NCBI RefSeq assembly: GCF_003063455.1
Contig: NZ_NESN01000004.1
Span: 186,001-250,000, forward strand
Reading direction: 5' to 3'
Source: Limnohabitans parvus II-B4
GTDB lineage: Bacteria; Pseudomonadota; Gammaproteobacteria; Burkholderiales; Burkholderiaceae_C
DNA: 64,000 nucleotides
Each line of letters opens with the position of its first letter. Position 1 is the first letter of the stretch. This document shows positions 43,073 through 53,932 of the stretch, piece by piece. The notes under the pieces were generated by a model, which saw nothing but the letters and a program-made list of their open reading frames with translations, was not told the origin of the DNA and did no database searches. The translations under genes and the position numbers were made by a program.

Positions 43073-43661
43073 GCAAAAAACCTTGAATTGGGACACCGCA
43101 GGCCTTATGGCTGGCGTGGATGAGGCTGGGCGAGGCCCCTTGGCCGGTCCTGTCGTGGCAGCCGCTGTGATTTTGGACGACTTGCAGCCGATCGCTGGCT
43201 TGAATGATTCCAAAAAACTGTCTGCCAAGCGTCGTGAGCGTTTGTTTGACGAGATCCGTGCGCGGGCTTTGTGTTTTTCAATTGCCGAAGCGACGGTGAA
43301 GGAAATTGACCAGCTCAATATTTTGCAAGCCACGATGCTGGCCATGAAGCGTGCTGTCGAAGGCTTGCGCTTAAAGCCCCAAATGGTCCTTGTCGATGGC
43401 AACCGGTTGCCGACGCTGGACATTTTGGCGGAGGCCATTGTGCAGGGGGATGCGCTGGTGCCAGCCATCTCTGCCGCTTCCATTTTGGCCAAGGTGCACC
43501 GTGACCGTTTGTGTGAAGACATGCATGAACGCTATCCGGTCTACGGCTTTGACCAACACAAAGGTTACGGGACGGCCCAACATTTGGCTGCATTGCAAAC
43601 GCATGGCCCGGCAGACTGCCACAGAATGACTTTTGCCCCGGTGGCCAGGAGCGTGCGATGA
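43044..43661 (+). CDS. rnhB: Ribonuclease HII
   Basis: The roughly 205-residue enzyme removes ribonucleotides and RNA from DNA. The catalytic [12 protein letters not shown] lies near residue 26, and K-K-L, V-D-G-N and [10 protein letters not shown] follow. The start is uncertain: ATG 43044 overlaps lpxB by 29 bases; TTG 43062 or TTG 43083 would overlap less. Longer frames back to 42705 lie in lpxB and are not real. lpxB-rnhB adjacency is widely conserved. Confidence 0.94.
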   Translation: MRSKKSLPLEQKTLNWDTAGLMAGVDEAGRGPLAGPVVAAAVILDDLQPIAGLNDSKKLSAKRRERLFDEIRARALCFSIAEATVKEIDQLNILQATMLAMKRAVEGLRLKPQMVLVDGNRLPTLDILAEAIVQGDALVPAISAASILAKVHRDRLCEDMHERYPVYGFDQHKGYGTAQHLAALQTHGPADCHRMTFAPVARSVR

Positions 43662-44431
43662 ATCTGATCACCTCGCGTGACAACCCCCAAGTCAAAGCTT
43701 GGCGACGTTTGGCGCAAGACACTACGGCTTACCGCAAAGCCGGGCAATTCTGGCTGGAGGGTGATCATCTGTGCCGTGCCGCCATCGACCGGGGTGTCAA
43801 GCCCTTGCAAATTGTGTTGAGTGCTTCTTGCTTTGAAGCGCAGGGCCCTCAGTGGGCAGGCTTGACCGATGCCTTGTTTGTTTTGCCTGATCCTTTGTTT
43901 GCCAGCCTGAGTGGTCTTGAGTCTCCGGCCCGAATGGGTTTTGTGGTTGCGTGGTCGGCGCAGGGGCAACTTTTGTCAGATGCTTCCACCGTGGTTCTGG
44001 ACCGTTTGCAGGACGCGGGTAATGTAGGCGCGATTTTGCGCTGCGCTTCGGCTTTTGGGTACCGGCAAGTGCTGGCCGTCAAAGGAACTGCTGCTCTGTG
44101 GTCGCCCAAAGTGCTCAGGGCTGGGATGGGGGCGCATTTTGGTCTGCATTTGATCGAATCGGTCAGCGAAGAGGATGTGGCCGCTTTGCAGGTCCCTGTT
44201 TTGACCACAAGTTCCCATCAGGGGCCTTTTTTGCATGAGTTGTTGCAACGCCAGGAATTGACACCAAAGTGTGCCTGGGTTTTTGGCCACGAAGGGCAGG
44301 GCGTCAGCGACAGCTTGATGGCTTTGGCGCACCAAAAAGTGCGAATTGCCCAACCTGGCGGGGAAGAGTCATTGAATGTGGCGACTGCAGCGGCTATTTG
44401 CCTGCACGCCAGCGCCACTGCTGCCATTTGA
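43658..44431 (+). CDS. TrmH/SpoU family RNA 2'-O-methyltransferase
   Basis: The 257-residue protein has an N-terminal RNA-binding substrate domain (about 1-95) and a SPOUT methyltransferase domain with the three motifs: [26 protein letters not shown] and [11 protein letters not shown]. The trefoil knot of the last two binds S-adenosylmethionine. It probably methylates a ribose in rRNA or tRNA; the target is not readable. The ATG overlaps the rnhB stop by four bases. It is the last gene of the lipid A run. Confidence 0.92.
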   Translation: MNLITSRDNPQVKAWRRLAQDTTAYRKAGQFWLEGDHLCRAAIDRGVKPLQIVLSASCFEAQGPQWAGLTDALFVLPDPLFASLSGLESPARMGFVVAWSAQGQLLSDASTVVLDRLQDAGNVGAILRCASAFGYRQVLAVKGTAALWSPKVLRAGMGAHFGLHLIESVSEEDVAALQVPVLTTSSHQGPFLHELLQRQELTPKCAWVFGHEGQGVSDSLMALAHQKVRIAQPGGEESLNVATAAAICLHASATAAI

Positions 44432-44498
44432 GTTGGTGAAGGGCCTGTTTCCGAACGTTTTGTCGGGGCTCTGTCAGGGTTTTCGAGCGGTCCTCAGC

Positions 44499-44504
44499 TA
44501 TAAT
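44499..44504 (+). promoter_or_regulatory. carAB -10 element
   Basis: A consensus TATAAT lies 127 bases before the carA start. The leader between them includes a small AGAGAT/ATCTCT hairpin at 44576-44590. No -35 stands out. The long leader leaves room for pyrimidine or arginine control, but no known motif is seen. Confidence 0.65.
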
Positions 44505-44631
44505 AAGAGGCTTTCCCGCATCAACCTGTACGCCACAGTCCATCCCAGGCCCAATCCTCGAACAAGCAGCCAAAAAGAGATCGCATCTCTGGTGAGTGCT
44601 GAGGCGTACCCGAACTATTCCGGAGAACCCA

Positions 44632-45795
44632 GTGCTTTTGTCTCTTCAGGGAACCTTCCCGCCCGCCATCTTGGCGCTCGCAGACGGCACGGTCTTTATC
44701 GGCAACTCGATCGGAGCCACCGGCTCCACAGTCGGCGAAGTGGTGTTCAACACCTCGCTCACCGGCTACCAGGAAATCCTCACCGACCCCAGCTATTGCC
44801 AGCAGATCGTCACTTTGACGTACCCGCACATCGGCAACTACGGTGTCAGCGTGGAAGACATCGAAGCTGACAAGGTCCATGCCGCTGGCTTGATCATCAA
44901 AGACCTGCCTTTGATCGCCAGCAACTTTCGCTCCAGCCAAACCCTTTCGGCTTATCTCATGGAGGCGGGCACGGTGGCCATTGCCAACATCGATACCCGC
45001 CAGCTGACCCGCATTTTGCGCACGAAGGGTGCCCAAAACGGTGCCATCGTGGGGTTGGCCAAAGGTCAGGCGGTCACCCAAGCGGTCATTGACCAGGCGA
45101 TTGCCGCAGCAAAAGCTGCCCCCAACATGGCGGGTCTCGACCTGGCGCAAAAAGTCACGGCGTCCCAGCCTTATGACTGGACGCAAACCGAGTGGAAACT
45201 CGGCGCGGGCTACGGCACTCAGACATCACCCAAATTCCATGTGGTGGCTTACGACTACGGCGTCAAGAAAAACATCTTGCGCATGTTGGCCGAGCGCGGC
45301 TGCAAAGTCACTGTGGTCCCAGCAAAAACACCCGCAGCCGAAGTGCTCAAACACAAGCCGGATGGCATCTTCCTGTCCAACGGCCCTGGCGACCCACAGC
45401 CTTGCGACTACGCGATTGCGGCGGCGGCCGAGTTGATTGAAACCGGCATCCCGACCTTCGGCATTTGCCTGGGTCATCAGATCATGGCCTTGGCCAGTGG
45501 CGCCAAAACTTTCAAGATGAAGTTTGGCCACCACGGTGCGAACCATCCAGTGAAAGACCTCGACACGGGTCGTGTGTCCATCACCAGCCAAAACCACGGT
45601 TTTGCGGTGGACGAAAAATCTTTGCCCGCCAACTTGCGCGCCACGCACGTGTCCTTGTTCGATGGCACTTTGCAGGGCCTGGCCCGCACCGACAAGCCGG
45701 CGTTCTGCTTCCAGGGTCACCCCGAAGCGTCACCTGGCCCGCACGACATTGCTTACCTCTTTGACCGCTTCATCCACCTGATGGAGGCGAAATAA
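44632..45795 (+). CDS. carA: Carbamoyl-phosphate synthase small subunit
   Basis: The 387-residue glutaminase subunit supplies ammonia to CarB for arginine and pyrimidine synthesis. An N-terminal CPSase domain (with S-L-T-G-Y-Q-E-I-L) is followed by a class I glutamine amidotransferase. F-G-I-C-L-G-H-Q holds nucleophile Cys279, and H-P-E-A-S-P-G-P supplies His and Glu. The start is GTG 44632 with GGAG six bases before; the ATG at 44596 adds residues not seen in the family. carB starts one base after its stop. Confidence 0.97.
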   Translation: MLLSLQGTFPPAILALADGTVFIGNSIGATGSTVGEVVFNTSLTGYQEILTDPSYCQQIVTLTYPHIGNYGVSVEDIEADKVHAAGLIIKDLPLIASNFRSSQTLSAYLMEAGTVAIANIDTRQLTRILRTKGAQNGAIVGLAKGQAVTQAVIDQAIAAAKAAPNMAGLDLAQKVTASQPYDWTQTEWKLGAGYGTQTSPKFHVVAYDYGVKKNILRMLAERGCKVTVVPAKTPAAEVLKHKPDGIFLSNGPGDPQPCDYAIAAAAELIETGIPTFGICLGHQIMALASGAKTFKMKFGHHGANHPVKDLDTGRVSITSQNHGFAVDEKSLPANLRATHVSLFDGTLQGLARTDKPAFCFQGHPEASPGPHDIAYLFDRFIHLMEAK

Positions 45796-45796
45796 C

Positions 45797-48700
45797 ATGC
45801 CAAAGCGCACCGACCTCAAAAGCATTCTCATCATTGGCGCGGGCCCGATCATCATTGGTCAGGCCTGCGAGTTCGATTACTCTGGCGTGCAGGCTTGCAA
45901 AGCCTTGCGTGAAGAGGGTTACAAAGTCATCCTGATCAACAGTAATCCTGCGACGATCATGACCGACCCGGCCACGGCCGACGTGACCTACATCGAGCCC
46001 ATCACTTGGCAAACGGTCGAGAAGATCATTGCCAAAGAGCGCCCTGACGCGATCTTGCCCACCATGGGTGGCCAGACCGCGCTCAATTGCGCTTTGGACC
46101 TGTGGCACCACGGTGTGCTTGAAAAGTACAAGGTTGAGTTGATCGGCGCAACGCCCGAAGCCATCGATAAAGCCGAAGATCGCTTGAAGTTCAAAGATGC
46201 CATGACCAAGATCGGTCTGGGCTCTGCGCGCTCGGGTATTGCCCACAGCATGGAAGAAGCGTGGGATGTGCAAAAGACCTTGGGTTTCCCCACGGTCATT
46301 CGCCCCAGCTTCACGCTGGGCGGCACGGGCGGCGGTATTGCCTACAACCCCGAAGAATTCGAAGTCATTTGCAAACGTGGCCTGGAGGCTTCGCCCACCA
46401 CCGAGTTGTTGATTGAAGAGTCCTTGCTCGGTTGGAAAGAGTACGAGATGGAAGTGGTCCGCGACAAGGCGGACAACTGCATCATCATCTGCTCGATCGA
46501 AAACTTGGACCCCATGGGCGTGCACACCGGTGACTCGATCACCGTGGCACCTGCACAGACGTTGACCGACAAGGAATACCAAATTTTGCGCAACGCCTCG
46601 CTGGCAGTGCTCCGCGAAATTGGTGTGGACACGGGCGGATCGAATGTGCAGTTCTCGATCAACCCCAAAGATGGCCGCATGGTCGTCATCGAGATGAACC
46701 CCCGCGTGTCGCGTTCATCGGCTTTGGCGTCCAAAGCCACGGGTTTCCCGATTGCGAAAGTCGCGGCCAAGCTGGCCGTGGGCTACACGCTCGACGAGTT
46801 GCGCAACGAAATCACAGGTGGTGCAACGCCCGCATCGTTCGAGCCTTCGATCGACTACGTGGTCACCAAGATTCCACGTTTTGCGTTCGAAAAATTCCCA
46901 ACCGCCGACAGCCGCCTGACCACCCAAATGAAATCGGTGGGCGAGGTGATGGCCATGGGCCGCACCTTCCAGGAGTCGTTCCAGAAAGCACTGCGCGGTT
47001 TGGAAGTGGGCGTGGATGGCATGAACGAAAAAACCCAAGATCGCGAAGTGCTCGAGAAAGAACTGGGCGAGCCTGGTCCTGAGCGCATCTGGTACGTGGG
47101 CGATGCATTCGCCATGGGCCTGAGCGTGGACGAGGTCTTTGCCTTGACCAAAATCGACCCTTGGTTTCTCGTGCAGATCGAAGAGATCGTGAAGATCGAG
47201 CTTGAACTTGAAGCCACCACGCTGGAGGCGATCACTGCCGAAGAGCTGCGTGCGCTCAAGAAGAAGGGCTTCTCGGACCGCCGCCTGGCCAAGTTGCTCA
47301 AAACGACTGAGCATGTGGTGCGCGCCCGTCGCCATGCCCTGAACATTCGCCCTGTGTACAAACGCGTGGACACCTGCGCGGCCGAGTTCTCGACCGACAC
47401 CGCCTACATGTACTCATGTTATGAAGGTAACGGAGATGGCGAATGTGAAGCTGAACCCACGACCAACAAGAAAATCATGGTGCTGGGAGGCGGTCCCAAC
47501 CGCATTGGTCAAGGCATTGAGTTTGACTACTGCTGCGTGCACGCCGCCTTGGCCATGCGCGAAGACGGTTACGAAACCATCATGGTCAACTGCAACCCCG
47601 AGACCGTGTCGACCGACTACGACACCTCGGACCGTTTGTACTTTGAGCCCGTCACTTTGGAAGACGTGCTCGAAATCGTCGACAAGGAAAAGCCAACCGG
47701 CGTCATCGTGCAATACGGTGGTCAAACGCCTTTGAAGTTGGCGCTCGATTTGGAAGCGGCAGGCGTTCCCATCATCGGCACCAGCCCTGACATGATCGAT
47801 GCGGCTGAAGACCGCGAGCGTTTCCAAAAGTTGTTGCACGACCTCGGTTTGCGTCAGCCGCCCAACGCCACGGCTCGCACCGAGCCAGAAGCTTTGGAAA
47901 AAGCGGCTGCCTTGGGTTACCCCTTGGTCGTTCGCCCCAGCTATGTGTTGGGCGGCCGTGCCATGGAAATCGTGCACGAGCAACGTGACTTGGAGCGCTA
48001 CATGCGCGAAGCGGTCAAGGTGTCGCACGACTCGCCCGTGTTGTTGGACCGTTTCCTGAACGACGCCATCGAGTGCGATGTGGACTGTCTGCGCGACCCC
48101 GAAGGCAAAACCTTCATCGGCGGCGTGATGGAACACATTGAGCAAGCGGGTGTGCACAGCGGTGACTCGGCTTGCTCCTTACCTCCGTACTCTTTGTCCG
48201 AAGCCACTGTGACCGAGCTCAAGCGCCAATCTGCCGCGATGGCCGGTGCTTTGAATGTGGTCGGCTTGATGAACGTGCAGTTTGCGATTCAACACGTGGA
48301 CGGCAAAGACGTCATCTATGTGTTGGAAGTCAACCCACGCGCTTCACGCACCGTGCCTTATGTGTCTAAAGCCACGGGCATCCAGCTGGCCAAGGTCGCT
48401 GCACGTTGCATGGCGGGTCAAACACTTGCGTCGCAAGGCATCACCAAAGAAGTCACGCCCCCTTATTTCAGCGTGAAAGAAGCGGTGTTCCCGTTCGTGA
48501 AGTTTCCCGGTGTGGACACCATCCTCGGCCCCGAAATGAAGTCCACAGGCGAAGTCATGGGTGTGGGCAAGACCTTCGGTGAAGCCTTTGTGAAGAGCCA
48601 ATTGGGTGCAGGCACCAAACTGCCACGCCCAACCAAGGCCGACGGCACGTCATCGGGCAAGGTGTTCATCTCGGTCAAGAACAATGACAAGCCGCGTGCC

Positions 48701-49057
48701 ATCGAAGTGGCGCGTCAGTTGGTCTCACAAGGCTTTGAGTTGATCGCGACCAAAGGCACGGCTGTGGCGATCAACGCCGCAGGTGTGGCTTGTGCCACGG
48801 TGAACAAGGTGACCGAAGGTCGTCCCCACATCGTTGACATGATCAAGAACAACGAAGTCGTGCTGGTGATCAACACGGTCGAAGAGCGCCGCAATGCGAT
48901 CGCCGACTCACGTCACATCCGCACTTCGGCCTTGCTCAACCGTGTCACGACCTTCACCACCATCGCCGGTGCCGAAGCCGCCGTCGAAGGCATGAAGTAC
49001 ATGGACCAGCTGGACGTGATTTCTGTGCAGGAAATGCACGCGCAACTGGCAGCCTGA
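45797..49057 (+). CDS. carB: Carbamoyl-phosphate synthase large subunit
   Basis: The 1086-residue enzyme makes carbamoyl phosphate from bicarbonate, ammonia and two ATP. Two homologous ATP-grasp halves are seen, opening with [13 protein letters not shown] and, at about residue 557, [18 protein letters not shown]. An oligomerisation region lies between them. The last 140 residues form the MGS-like allosteric domain (F-I-S-V-K-N-N-D-K) that binds UMP and ornithine in E. coli. Length is close to the usual 1073. It is coupled to carA. Confidence 0.98.
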   Translation: MPKRTDLKSILIIGAGPIIIGQACEFDYSGVQACKALREEGYKVILINSNPATIMTDPATADVTYIEPITWQTVEKIIAKERPDAILPTMGGQTALNCALDLWHHGVLEKYKVELIGATPEAIDKAEDRLKFKDAMTKIGLGSARSGIAHSMEEAWDVQKTLGFPTVIRPSFTLGGTGGGIAYNPEEFEVICKRGLEASPTTELLIEESLLGWKEYEMEVVRDKADNCIIICSIENLDPMGVHTGDSITVAPAQTLTDKEYQILRNASLAVLREIGVDTGGSNVQFSINPKDGRMVVIEMNPRVSRSSALASKATGFPIAKVAAKLAVGYTLDELRNEITGGATPASFEPSIDYVVTKIPRFAFEKFPTADSRLTTQMKSVGEVMAMGRTFQESFQKALRGLEVGVDGMNEKTQDREVLEKELGEPGPERIWYVGDAFAMGLSVDEVFALTKIDPWFLVQIEEIVKIELELEATTLEAITAEELRALKKKGFSDRRLAKLLKTTEHVVRARRHALNIRPVYKRVDTCAAEFSTDTAYMYSCYEGNGDGECEAEPTTNKKIMVLGGGPNRIGQGIEFDYCCVHAALAMREDGYETIMVNCNPETVSTDYDTSDRLYFEPVTLEDVLEIVDKEKPTGVIVQYGGQTPLKLALDLEAAGVPIIGTSPDMIDAAEDRERFQKLLHDLGLRQPPNATARTEPEALEKAAALGYPLVVRPSYVLGGRAMEIVHEQRDLERYMREAVKVSHDSPVLLDRFLNDAIECDVDCLRDPEGKTFIGGVMEHIEQAGVHSGDSACSLPPYSLSEATVTELKRQSAAMAGALNVVGLMNVQFAIQHVDGKDVIYVLEVNPRASRTVPYVSKATGIQLAKVAARCMAGQTLASQGITKEVTPPYFSVKEAVFPFVKFPGVDTILGPEMKSTGEVMGVGKTFGEAFVKSQLGAGTKLPRPTKADGTSSGKVFISVKNNDKPRAIEVARQLVSQGFELIATKGTAVAINAAGVACATVNKVTEGRPHIVDMIKNNEVVLVINTVEERRNAIADSRHIRTSALLNRVTTFTTIAGAEAAVEGMKYMDQLDVISVQEMHAQLAA

Positions 49058-49098
49058 AATCGCGGCCCAAGCCCTGTGCCTGGCATATGGGTGCAGGG

Positions 49099-49104
49099 CA
49101 TAAT
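49099..49104 (+). promoter_or_regulatory. Putative greA -10 element
   Basis: CATAAT lies after carB and 11 bases before a terminator-like hairpin that precedes greA. If used, the transcript begins near 49111 and would meet the hairpin at once. Confidence 0.45.
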
Positions 49105-49114
49105 GCAGTCAATG

Positions 49115-49148
49115 ACCGCCGAGTCTCAACACTCGGCGGTTTGCTTTT
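49115..49148 (+). terminator. Terminator-like hairpin in the greA leader
   Basis: A 10-bp perfect stem (ACCGCCGAGT with ACTCGGCGGT) has a six-base loop and is followed by TTGCTTTT. It may end carAB transcripts, or act as an attenuator for greA, whose GGAG site begins right after the T-run. Confidence 0.8.
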
Positions 49149-49160
49149 GGAGAACTGAAC

Positions 49161-49637
49161 ATGTCAACCATCCCGATCACAAAACGCGGCGCAGAAAAGC
49201 TCAAAGACGAGCTGCACCGCCTCAAGACAGTCGACCGCCCTGGCGTGATTCAAGCCATTGCCGAAGCGCGCGCGCAAGGTGACTTGAGCGAAAACGCCGA
49301 ATACGACGCGGCCAAAGACCGTCAAGGCTTCATCGAAGGTCGGATTCAGGAAATTGAAGGCAAGCTGTCTGCCGCGCAGATCATTGATCCGGCATCGGTC
49401 GATGCGGGTGGTCGTGTGGTCTTTGGCACGACTGTGGAACTCGAAGACGAAAGTTCGGGCGAAGCTGTCAAGTATCAAATCGTGGGTGAGGATGAGGCCG
49501 ATTTGAAATTGGGTCTGATCAACATCAGCAGCCCGATTGCCCGCGCCTTGATTGGCAAAGAAGAGGGCGATGTGGCGGAAGTGCAGGCGCCGGGTGGTGT
49601 CCGCCGCTATGAAATCGTGGGTGTTTCGTACATCTGA
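49161..49637 (+). CDS. greA: Transcription elongation factor GreA
   Basis: The 158-residue protein rescues stalled RNA polymerase by stimulating cleavage of the transcript. The N-terminal coiled coil (about 8-75) carries the acidic tip [11 protein letters not shown]. The C-terminal FKBP-like domain ends in the usual [17 protein letters not shown] lies upstream of the ATG. It follows carB, as in many proteobacteria, but is separated from it by a possible promoter and hairpin. Confidence 0.98.
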   Translation: MSTIPITKRGAEKLKDELHRLKTVDRPGVIQAIAEARAQGDLSENAEYDAAKDRQGFIEGRIQEIEGKLSAAQIIDPASVDAGGRVVFGTTVELEDESSGEAVKYQIVGEDEADLKLGLINISSPIARALIGKEEGDVAEVQAPGGVRRYEIVGVSYI

Positions 49638-49639
49638 GA

Positions 49640-49675
49640 AACGACAAAGGCCGTTGTGAAACGGCCTTTGTCGTT
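49640..49675. terminator. Long perfect hairpin between greA and yhbY
   Basis: A 16-bp perfect stem (arms from AACGACAAAG to CTTTGTCGTT) closes a GTGA loop, a GNRA-type tetraloop in RNA. It lies between convergent genes. There is no long T-tract, but the strength and place suggest it ends transcripts from both sides. Confidence 0.8.
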
Positions 49676-49705
49676 GTTATCTGCCTGTTTCAGGCAGCGT
49701 GTGTG

Positions 49706-50179
49706 TCAGTCGTGGCGGCCTTTTTTGACCGATTTTTGCTTGGGCTTGGCCCGTTTGATTTGGCCACCCGCCGCCAGACGTTGGTTGCCCAAAACGCGAA
49801 CGGTTTTGACCTCGGGTCGTTGACCACCGCGTGAGCTGTATTTGAGGATCTTGAAGTCGCGTGGACCGGCTTTGCGGTCTTCGTCAATCTCTTTGATTTT
49901 TTCAGGCTGAGGGCGCCAGAGGATCAGCAATTTGCCAATGTGCTGGATGGGGGCTGCATTGAGTTGGTCGGCGAGTTGGGCAAACATCGCTTCGCGTGCA
50001 GCGCGATCGTCGCCCAGAACCCGAATTTTGATCAGGCCATGGGCGTTCAGGGCCGCTTCGGTTTCCTTGACGACAGCAGGAGTCAGGCCATCGCCCCCGA
50101 TCATGACGACCGGATCCAGGTGATGGGCATCGGCGCGAAAAACTTTGCGCTCGGAAGGTGTGAGTTGTATTTGGGGCAT
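49706..50179 (-). CDS. yhbY: YhbY-type RNA-binding protein (CRS1/YhbY domain)
   Basis: The 157-residue protein has a CRM domain over residues 1-97 ([21 protein letters not shown] and I-K-I-R-V-L-G-D-D). A basic C-terminal tail rich in Lys and Arg follows, which E. coli YhbY (97 residues) lacks. YhbY associates with pre-50S ribosomes. The ATG at 50179 is used; a longer frame to 50275 would overlap the rlmE start. It is divergent from rlmE, another 50S maturation factor. Confidence 0.93.
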   Translation of the reverse strand: MPQIQLTPSERKVFRADAHHLDPVVMIGGDGLTPAVVKETEAALNAHGLIKIRVLGDDRAAREAMFAQLADQLNAAPIQHIGKLLILWRPQPEKIKEIDEDRKAGPRDFKILKYSSRGGQRPEVKTVRVLGNQRLAAGGQIKRAKPKQKSVKKGRHD

Positions 50180-50184
50180 CCCCG

Positions 50185-50191
50185 TATTATC
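50185..50191. promoter_or_regulatory. Overlapping, symmetric -10 elements for yhbY and rlmE
   Basis: TATTAT on the plus strand (50185-50190) is a -10 for rlmE, whose ATG is 20 bases on. GATAAT on the minus strand (50191-50186) is a -10 for yhbY, followed by six bases and its ATG. The two hexamers share five base pairs. Confidence 0.5.
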
Positions 50192-50210
50192 CCCGCAAGG
50201 ACGCAAAAGA

Positions 50211-50873
50211 ATGAAAGTCAAAACCAAAAGTAAAAAGGTCAACAAAGCGTGGTTGAACGACCATGTGAATGACACCTACGTGAAACTGGCTCTGAGAGAG
50301 GGCTACCGGGCGCGGGCTGCCTATAAATTGAAGGAAATCGATGAAACACTCGGTTTGATCCGTCCTGGCAACTTGGTGGTGGATTTGGGGTCGGCCCCCG
50401 GTGCGTGGAGCCAGTACCTGCGCAGACGGCTGTCGCCCGATGGCGCGGCTGTGGGGGCGCTCAACGGAACGATCATTGCGTTGGACCTTTTGCCCATGGC
50501 CGCCGTGGAGGGGGTTCACTTCATTCAGGGCGATTTCCGAGAAAACGAGGTCGCCAACCTGCTGGAGGCTGCATTGCAGGGGCGTCAGGCAGATGTGGTG
50601 GTGTCCGACATGGCCCCTAATTTGTCAGGTATTGAGTCGTCAGACGCCGCTCGCATCCTGCATTTGATTGAGCTGGCGGTCGAATTTGCCCAAAACCACA
50701 TGAAGCCCGAAGGTGCGTTGGTCGTCAAAGTGTTCCATGGCAGCGGTTACAGCCAGATTGTGAAGATGTTCAAAGAGACCTTTAAGGTCGTCAAACCCAT
50801 CAAGCCCAAAGCGTCGCGAGACAAGTCTTCTGAGACCTTTTTGGTGGGCATGGGGCTGATTCACGGCGTTTGA
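50211..50873 (+). CDS. rlmE: 23S rRNA (uridine-2552) 2'-O-methyltransferase
   Basis: The 220-residue enzyme (FtsJ/RrmJ) methylates U2552 in the A-loop. [10 protein letters not shown] (catalytic Lys), [11 protein letters not shown] for S-adenosylmethionine, D-M-A-P-N-L-S-G (catalytic Asp) and V-V-K-V-F-H-G-S-G (second Lys) are present. ATG 50211 has AAGGA nine bases before; the upstream ATG at 50145 lies in yhbY. rlmE-ftsH order is a proteobacterial hallmark. Confidence 0.96.
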   Translation: MKVKTKSKKVNKAWLNDHVNDTYVKLALREGYRARAAYKLKEIDETLGLIRPGNLVVDLGSAPGAWSQYLRRRLSPDGAAVGALNGTIIALDLLPMAAVEGVHFIQGDFRENEVANLLEAALQGRQADVVVSDMAPNLSGIESSDAARILHLIELAVEFAQNHMKPEGALVVKVFHGSGYSQIVKMFKETFKVVKPIKPKASRDKSSETFLVGMGLIHGV

Positions 50874-50940
50874 TGTCGTAATTCCTGCCTTTTAGAGGGC
50901 CAAAGCCCCTTCCATCTGCCATGAGGGCCTTCCGCAGGCC

Positions 50941-50946
50941 TAGAAT
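50941..50946 (+). promoter_or_regulatory. Putative ftsH -10 element
   Basis: TAGAAT lies 34 bases before the ftsH TTG start and after an imperfect GGCCT/AGGCC hairpin. No clear -35 is seen. A heat-shock sigma-32 type sequence was not found. Confidence 0.4.
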
Positions 50947-50979
50947 CACCACAGTCATTTTTTTCGATTGGAGCCTCTC

Positions 50980-52893
50980 TTGAATAACCCTTGGTTTTCC
51001 AAAATTGCCGTTTGGATGGTGATTGCCATGGTGCTGTTCACCTTGTTCAAGCAATTTGACAACCGTGGTGTCGCCGGTGCGAACGCCATTGGCTATTCAG
51101 ATTTTCTGGAAGAGGTTCGCGGTAACCGCATCAAGAGCGCCACGATTTCCGAAAGCCCTGGCGGCACCGAGATTCTGGCGGTCACCAATGACGATCGCCG
51201 CATCAAAACCACAGCGACCTACCTGGACCGTGGTCTGGTGGGTGACCTGATCAATGCAGGCGTCAAATTTGATGTCAAGCCACGCGAAGAAGGCTCACTG
51301 CTCATGACTTTGTTGGTCAGCTGGGGCCCGATGTTGCTGTTGATCGGTGTCTGGGTGTATTTCATGCGCCAGATGCAAGGCGGCGGCAAAGGTGGGGCTT
51401 TCAGCTTCGGCAAGTCCAAGGCCCGCATGCTGGACGAAAACAACAACCAGGTCACATTTGCGGACGTGGCTGGTTGTGATGAAGCCAAGGAGGAAGTCAA
51501 GGAAGTTGTCGATTTCCTGAAAGACCCCCAGAAGTTTCAAAAGCTCGGCGGCCGCATTCCCCGTGGTTTGTTGCTGGTGGGCCCTCCGGGTACCGGTAAG
51601 ACCCTCTTGGCCAAAGGCATCGCCGGTGAAGCCAAGGTCCCGTTTTTCAGCATCTCGGGCTCTGACTTTGTGGAAATGTTCGTGGGCGTGGGCGCTGCCC
51701 GTGTTCGTGACATGTTCGAAAATGCCAAAAAGAACGCGCCTTGCATCATCTTCATTGACGAAATCGATGCCGTCGGTCGCCAGCGCGGTGCCGGTTTGGG
51801 CGGTGGCAACGATGAGCGCGAGCAAACCCTCAACCAGATGCTGGTTGAGATGGACGGTTTCGAAACCAACCTCGGTGTGATCGTGGTGGCGGCCACCAAC
51901 CGTCCCGACATTTTGGATGCCGCCTTGCTGCGCCCAGGCCGTTTTGACCGTCAGGTGTATGTGACTTTGCCCGATATCCGTGGCCGTGAGCAGATCCTCA
52001 ATGTGCACATGCGCAAGGTGCCGATTGGCCAAGACGTCAATGCCGGTGTGATCGCGCGTGGTACGCCCGGCATGAGTGGCGCTGACTTGGCCAACCTGTG
52101 CAACGAAGCCGCTTTGATGGCAGCACGTCGCAACGCCCGTGTGGTCGAGATGGTGGACTTCGAAAAGGCCAAGGACAAAATCCTGATGGGCCCTGAGCGC
52201 AAGAGCATGGTCATGCCTGAGGAAGAGCGTCGCAACACGGCTTATCACGAAGCAGGTCACGCCCTGATTGGCAAACTTCTGCCCAAATGCGACCCTGTGC
52301 ATAAAGTCACCATCATCCCCCGTGGCCGTGCCCTGGGTGTGACGATGAGCCTGCCCGAGCAAGACCGCTACAGCTACGACAAGGAGTTCATGCTGAACCA
52401 GATCAGCATGCTGTTTGGTGGACGCATTGCCGAAGAGGTGTTCATGCACCAGATGACCACCGGTGCCAGCAACGACTTTGAGCGTGCGACCTCGATTGCA
52501 CGCGACATGGTGATGCGCTATGGCATGACCGATGCTCTGGGCCCGATGGTTTATGCTGAAAACGAAGGCGAAGTGTTCCTGGGCCGCTCGGTCACCAAGA
52601 CCACCAACATGAGCGAGTCCACCATGCAAAAGGTGGACATGGAAGTGCGCCGCATCATTGACGAGCAGTACAAACTGGCCCGTCGCCTGATTGAAGAGCA
52701 CAGCGCCCAGATGCACGCCATGGCCAAGGCTCTGCTGGAGTGGGAAACCATCGACAAGGACCAGATCGACGACATCATGGCCGGACGTGACCCCATGCCT
52801 CCCAAAGACTGGACGCCTCGAACCCCTCCTTCCGGTGGTGGCAGCGGTGGCACCCCTGCGGTTCAGCCAGAGCCAGCAACCACGGCCGCTTGA
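50980..52893 (+). CDS. ftsH: ATP-dependent zinc metalloprotease FtsH
   Basis: The 637-residue membrane protease degrades misfolded membrane proteins and regulators such as LpxC. Two membrane helices (about 8-23 and 108-128) flank a periplasmic domain. The AAA domain has Walker A G-P-P-G-T-G-K-T at 201-208, Walker B I-I-F-I-D-E and an SRH. The zinc site H-E-A-G-H is at 422-426. The start is TTG 50980, giving M-N-N-P-W-F-S-K, with GGAG six bases upstream; a TTG at 50968 overlaps that site. The tail is Gly/Pro-rich. Confidence 0.97.
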   Translation: MNNPWFSKIAVWMVIAMVLFTLFKQFDNRGVAGANAIGYSDFLEEVRGNRIKSATISESPGGTEILAVTNDDRRIKTTATYLDRGLVGDLINAGVKFDVKPREEGSLLMTLLVSWGPMLLLIGVWVYFMRQMQGGGKGGAFSFGKSKARMLDENNNQVTFADVAGCDEAKEEVKEVVDFLKDPQKFQKLGGRIPRGLLLVGPPGTGKTLLAKGIAGEAKVPFFSISGSDFVEMFVGVGAARVRDMFENAKKNAPCIIFIDEIDAVGRQRGAGLGGGNDEREQTLNQMLVEMDGFETNLGVIVVAATNRPDILDAALLRPGRFDRQVYVTLPDIRGREQILNVHMRKVPIGQDVNAGVIARGTPGMSGADLANLCNEAALMAARRNARVVEMVDFEKAKDKILMGPERKSMVMPEEERRNTAYHEAGHALIGKLLPKCDPVHKVTIIPRGRALGVTMSLPEQDRYSYDKEFMLNQISMLFGGRIAEEVFMHQMTTGASNDFERATSIARDMVMRYGMTDALGPMVYAENEGEVFLGRSVTKTTNMSESTMQKVDMEVRRIIDEQYKLARRLIEEHSAQMHAMAKALLEWETIDKDQIDDIMAGRDPMPPKDWTPRTPPSGGGSGGTPAVQPEPATTAA

Positions 52894-52914
52894 TTTTTTC
52901 AAGATCGGTGCAAC

Positions 52915-52942
52915 AAAAGCGGGGCCTTCGGGCTCCGTTTTT
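52915..52942 (+). terminator. Terminator or attenuator between ftsH and folP
   Basis: A 12-bp stem with two G-T wobbles (AAAAGCGGGGCC with GGCTCCGTTTTT) closes a TTCG tetraloop, one of the most stable kinds, and ends in a T-run. The folP start is 16 bases further, so folP expression probably relies on partial read-through. Confidence 0.85.
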
Positions 52943-52957
52943 CATGGAGTAAGCCAC

Positions 52958-53845
52958 ATGGAAGTTGAAAAAAAAGGACTGCACAGTCCTCTGCGCTGGC
53001 AGACAACGCGTTTTGAATTAGACCTTTCCCGCCCTTGGGTGATGGGCATTGTGAACGTCACCCCCGATTCTTTTTCTGACGGTGGACGCCACGGTGATAC
53101 GGCGCAAGCTTTGCGGCATGCCGAACAATTGCTGCGCGATGGCGCGGGGATTCTGGATGTGGGCGGCGAGTCCACGCGACCAGGCGCATACCCTGTGCCT
53201 TTGTCGGAAGAGTTGGCGCGTCTTGTCCCGTTTTTGCAGGAAGCTGTGCGTTGGCAAGTGCCGATCTCGGTGGACACTTACAAGCCTGAAGTGATGCAAG
53301 CGGTGCTGGATCTGGGCGTTGACATCGTCAATGACATTTGGGCTTTGCGCCAGCGTGGGGCTGAGCGGGTGATTGCAGCACATCCCGCTTGTGGCGTGTG
53401 TTTGATGCACATGCACCGCGACCCACAAACCATGCAAATGCAGACCATGACGGGCGATGCTCTCACCGAGGTCACCGCTTTCTTGAAAGGGCGCGCCGAG
53501 TCGCTCTCCGCGCAGGGCATTGCTGCGTCGCGACTGATGCTCGATCCTGGCATCGGTTTCGGGAAAACCGTTGCGCAGAACTTTCAATTGCTTGCCAGGC
53601 AGGCCGATTTGTTGCGCTTGGGTTATCCGGTTTTGGCCGGTTGGTCGCGCAAGTCTTCTTTGGGCGCGGTATTGAGCGAAAACGGGCAGACCCCTGAGCC
53701 CGCCCAGCGACAGGCTGCCAGTGTGGCCGCGGCTTTGTTGGCGGTGGAGCGGGGTGCTTGTGTGGTTCGGGTGCACGACGTGAAGCAAACGGTGGACGCC
53801 CTCAAAGTCTGGCAGGCCATGCAGCTTCATGCCGACGCCGGCTAA
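52958..53845 (+). CDS. folP: Dihydropteroate synthase
   Basis: The 295-residue TIM-barrel enzyme joins p-aminobenzoate to the pterin in folate synthesis and is the target of sulfonamides. G-I-V-N-V-T-P-D-S-F-S-D-G-G, D-V-G-G-E-S-T-R-P-G-A, D-P-G-I-G-F-G-K and G-W-S-R-K-S-S are the standard binding loops. ATG 52958 has GGAG eight bases upstream. The frame stretching back into ftsH is not coding. It is followed by glmM, as in E. coli. Confidence 0.96.
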   Translation: MEVEKKGLHSPLRWQTTRFELDLSRPWVMGIVNVTPDSFSDGGRHGDTAQALRHAEQLLRDGAGILDVGGESTRPGAYPVPLSEELARLVPFLQEAVRWQVPISVDTYKPEVMQAVLDLGVDIVNDIWALRQRGAERVIAAHPACGVCLMHMHRDPQTMQMQTMTGDALTEVTAFLKGRAESLSAQGIAASRLMLDPGIGFGKTVAQNFQLLARQADLLRLGYPVLAGWSRKSSLGAVLSENGQTPEPAQRQAASVAAALLAVERGACVVRVHDVKQTVDALKVWQAMQLHADAG

Positions 53846-53932
53846 AACGCTGGGCAGTCCTTTTTGTCAGGGTTCGCGGTCAGCGTGGCCGCTAAAATTC
53901 TTCTACTTATTAAAAAAACAAGGATGGTGAGC

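Noticed and set aside
51295..52902. A 535-codon minus-strand frame across ftsH
   Set aside because: Antisense shadow of a certain gene, no ribosome site and no recognisable domain.
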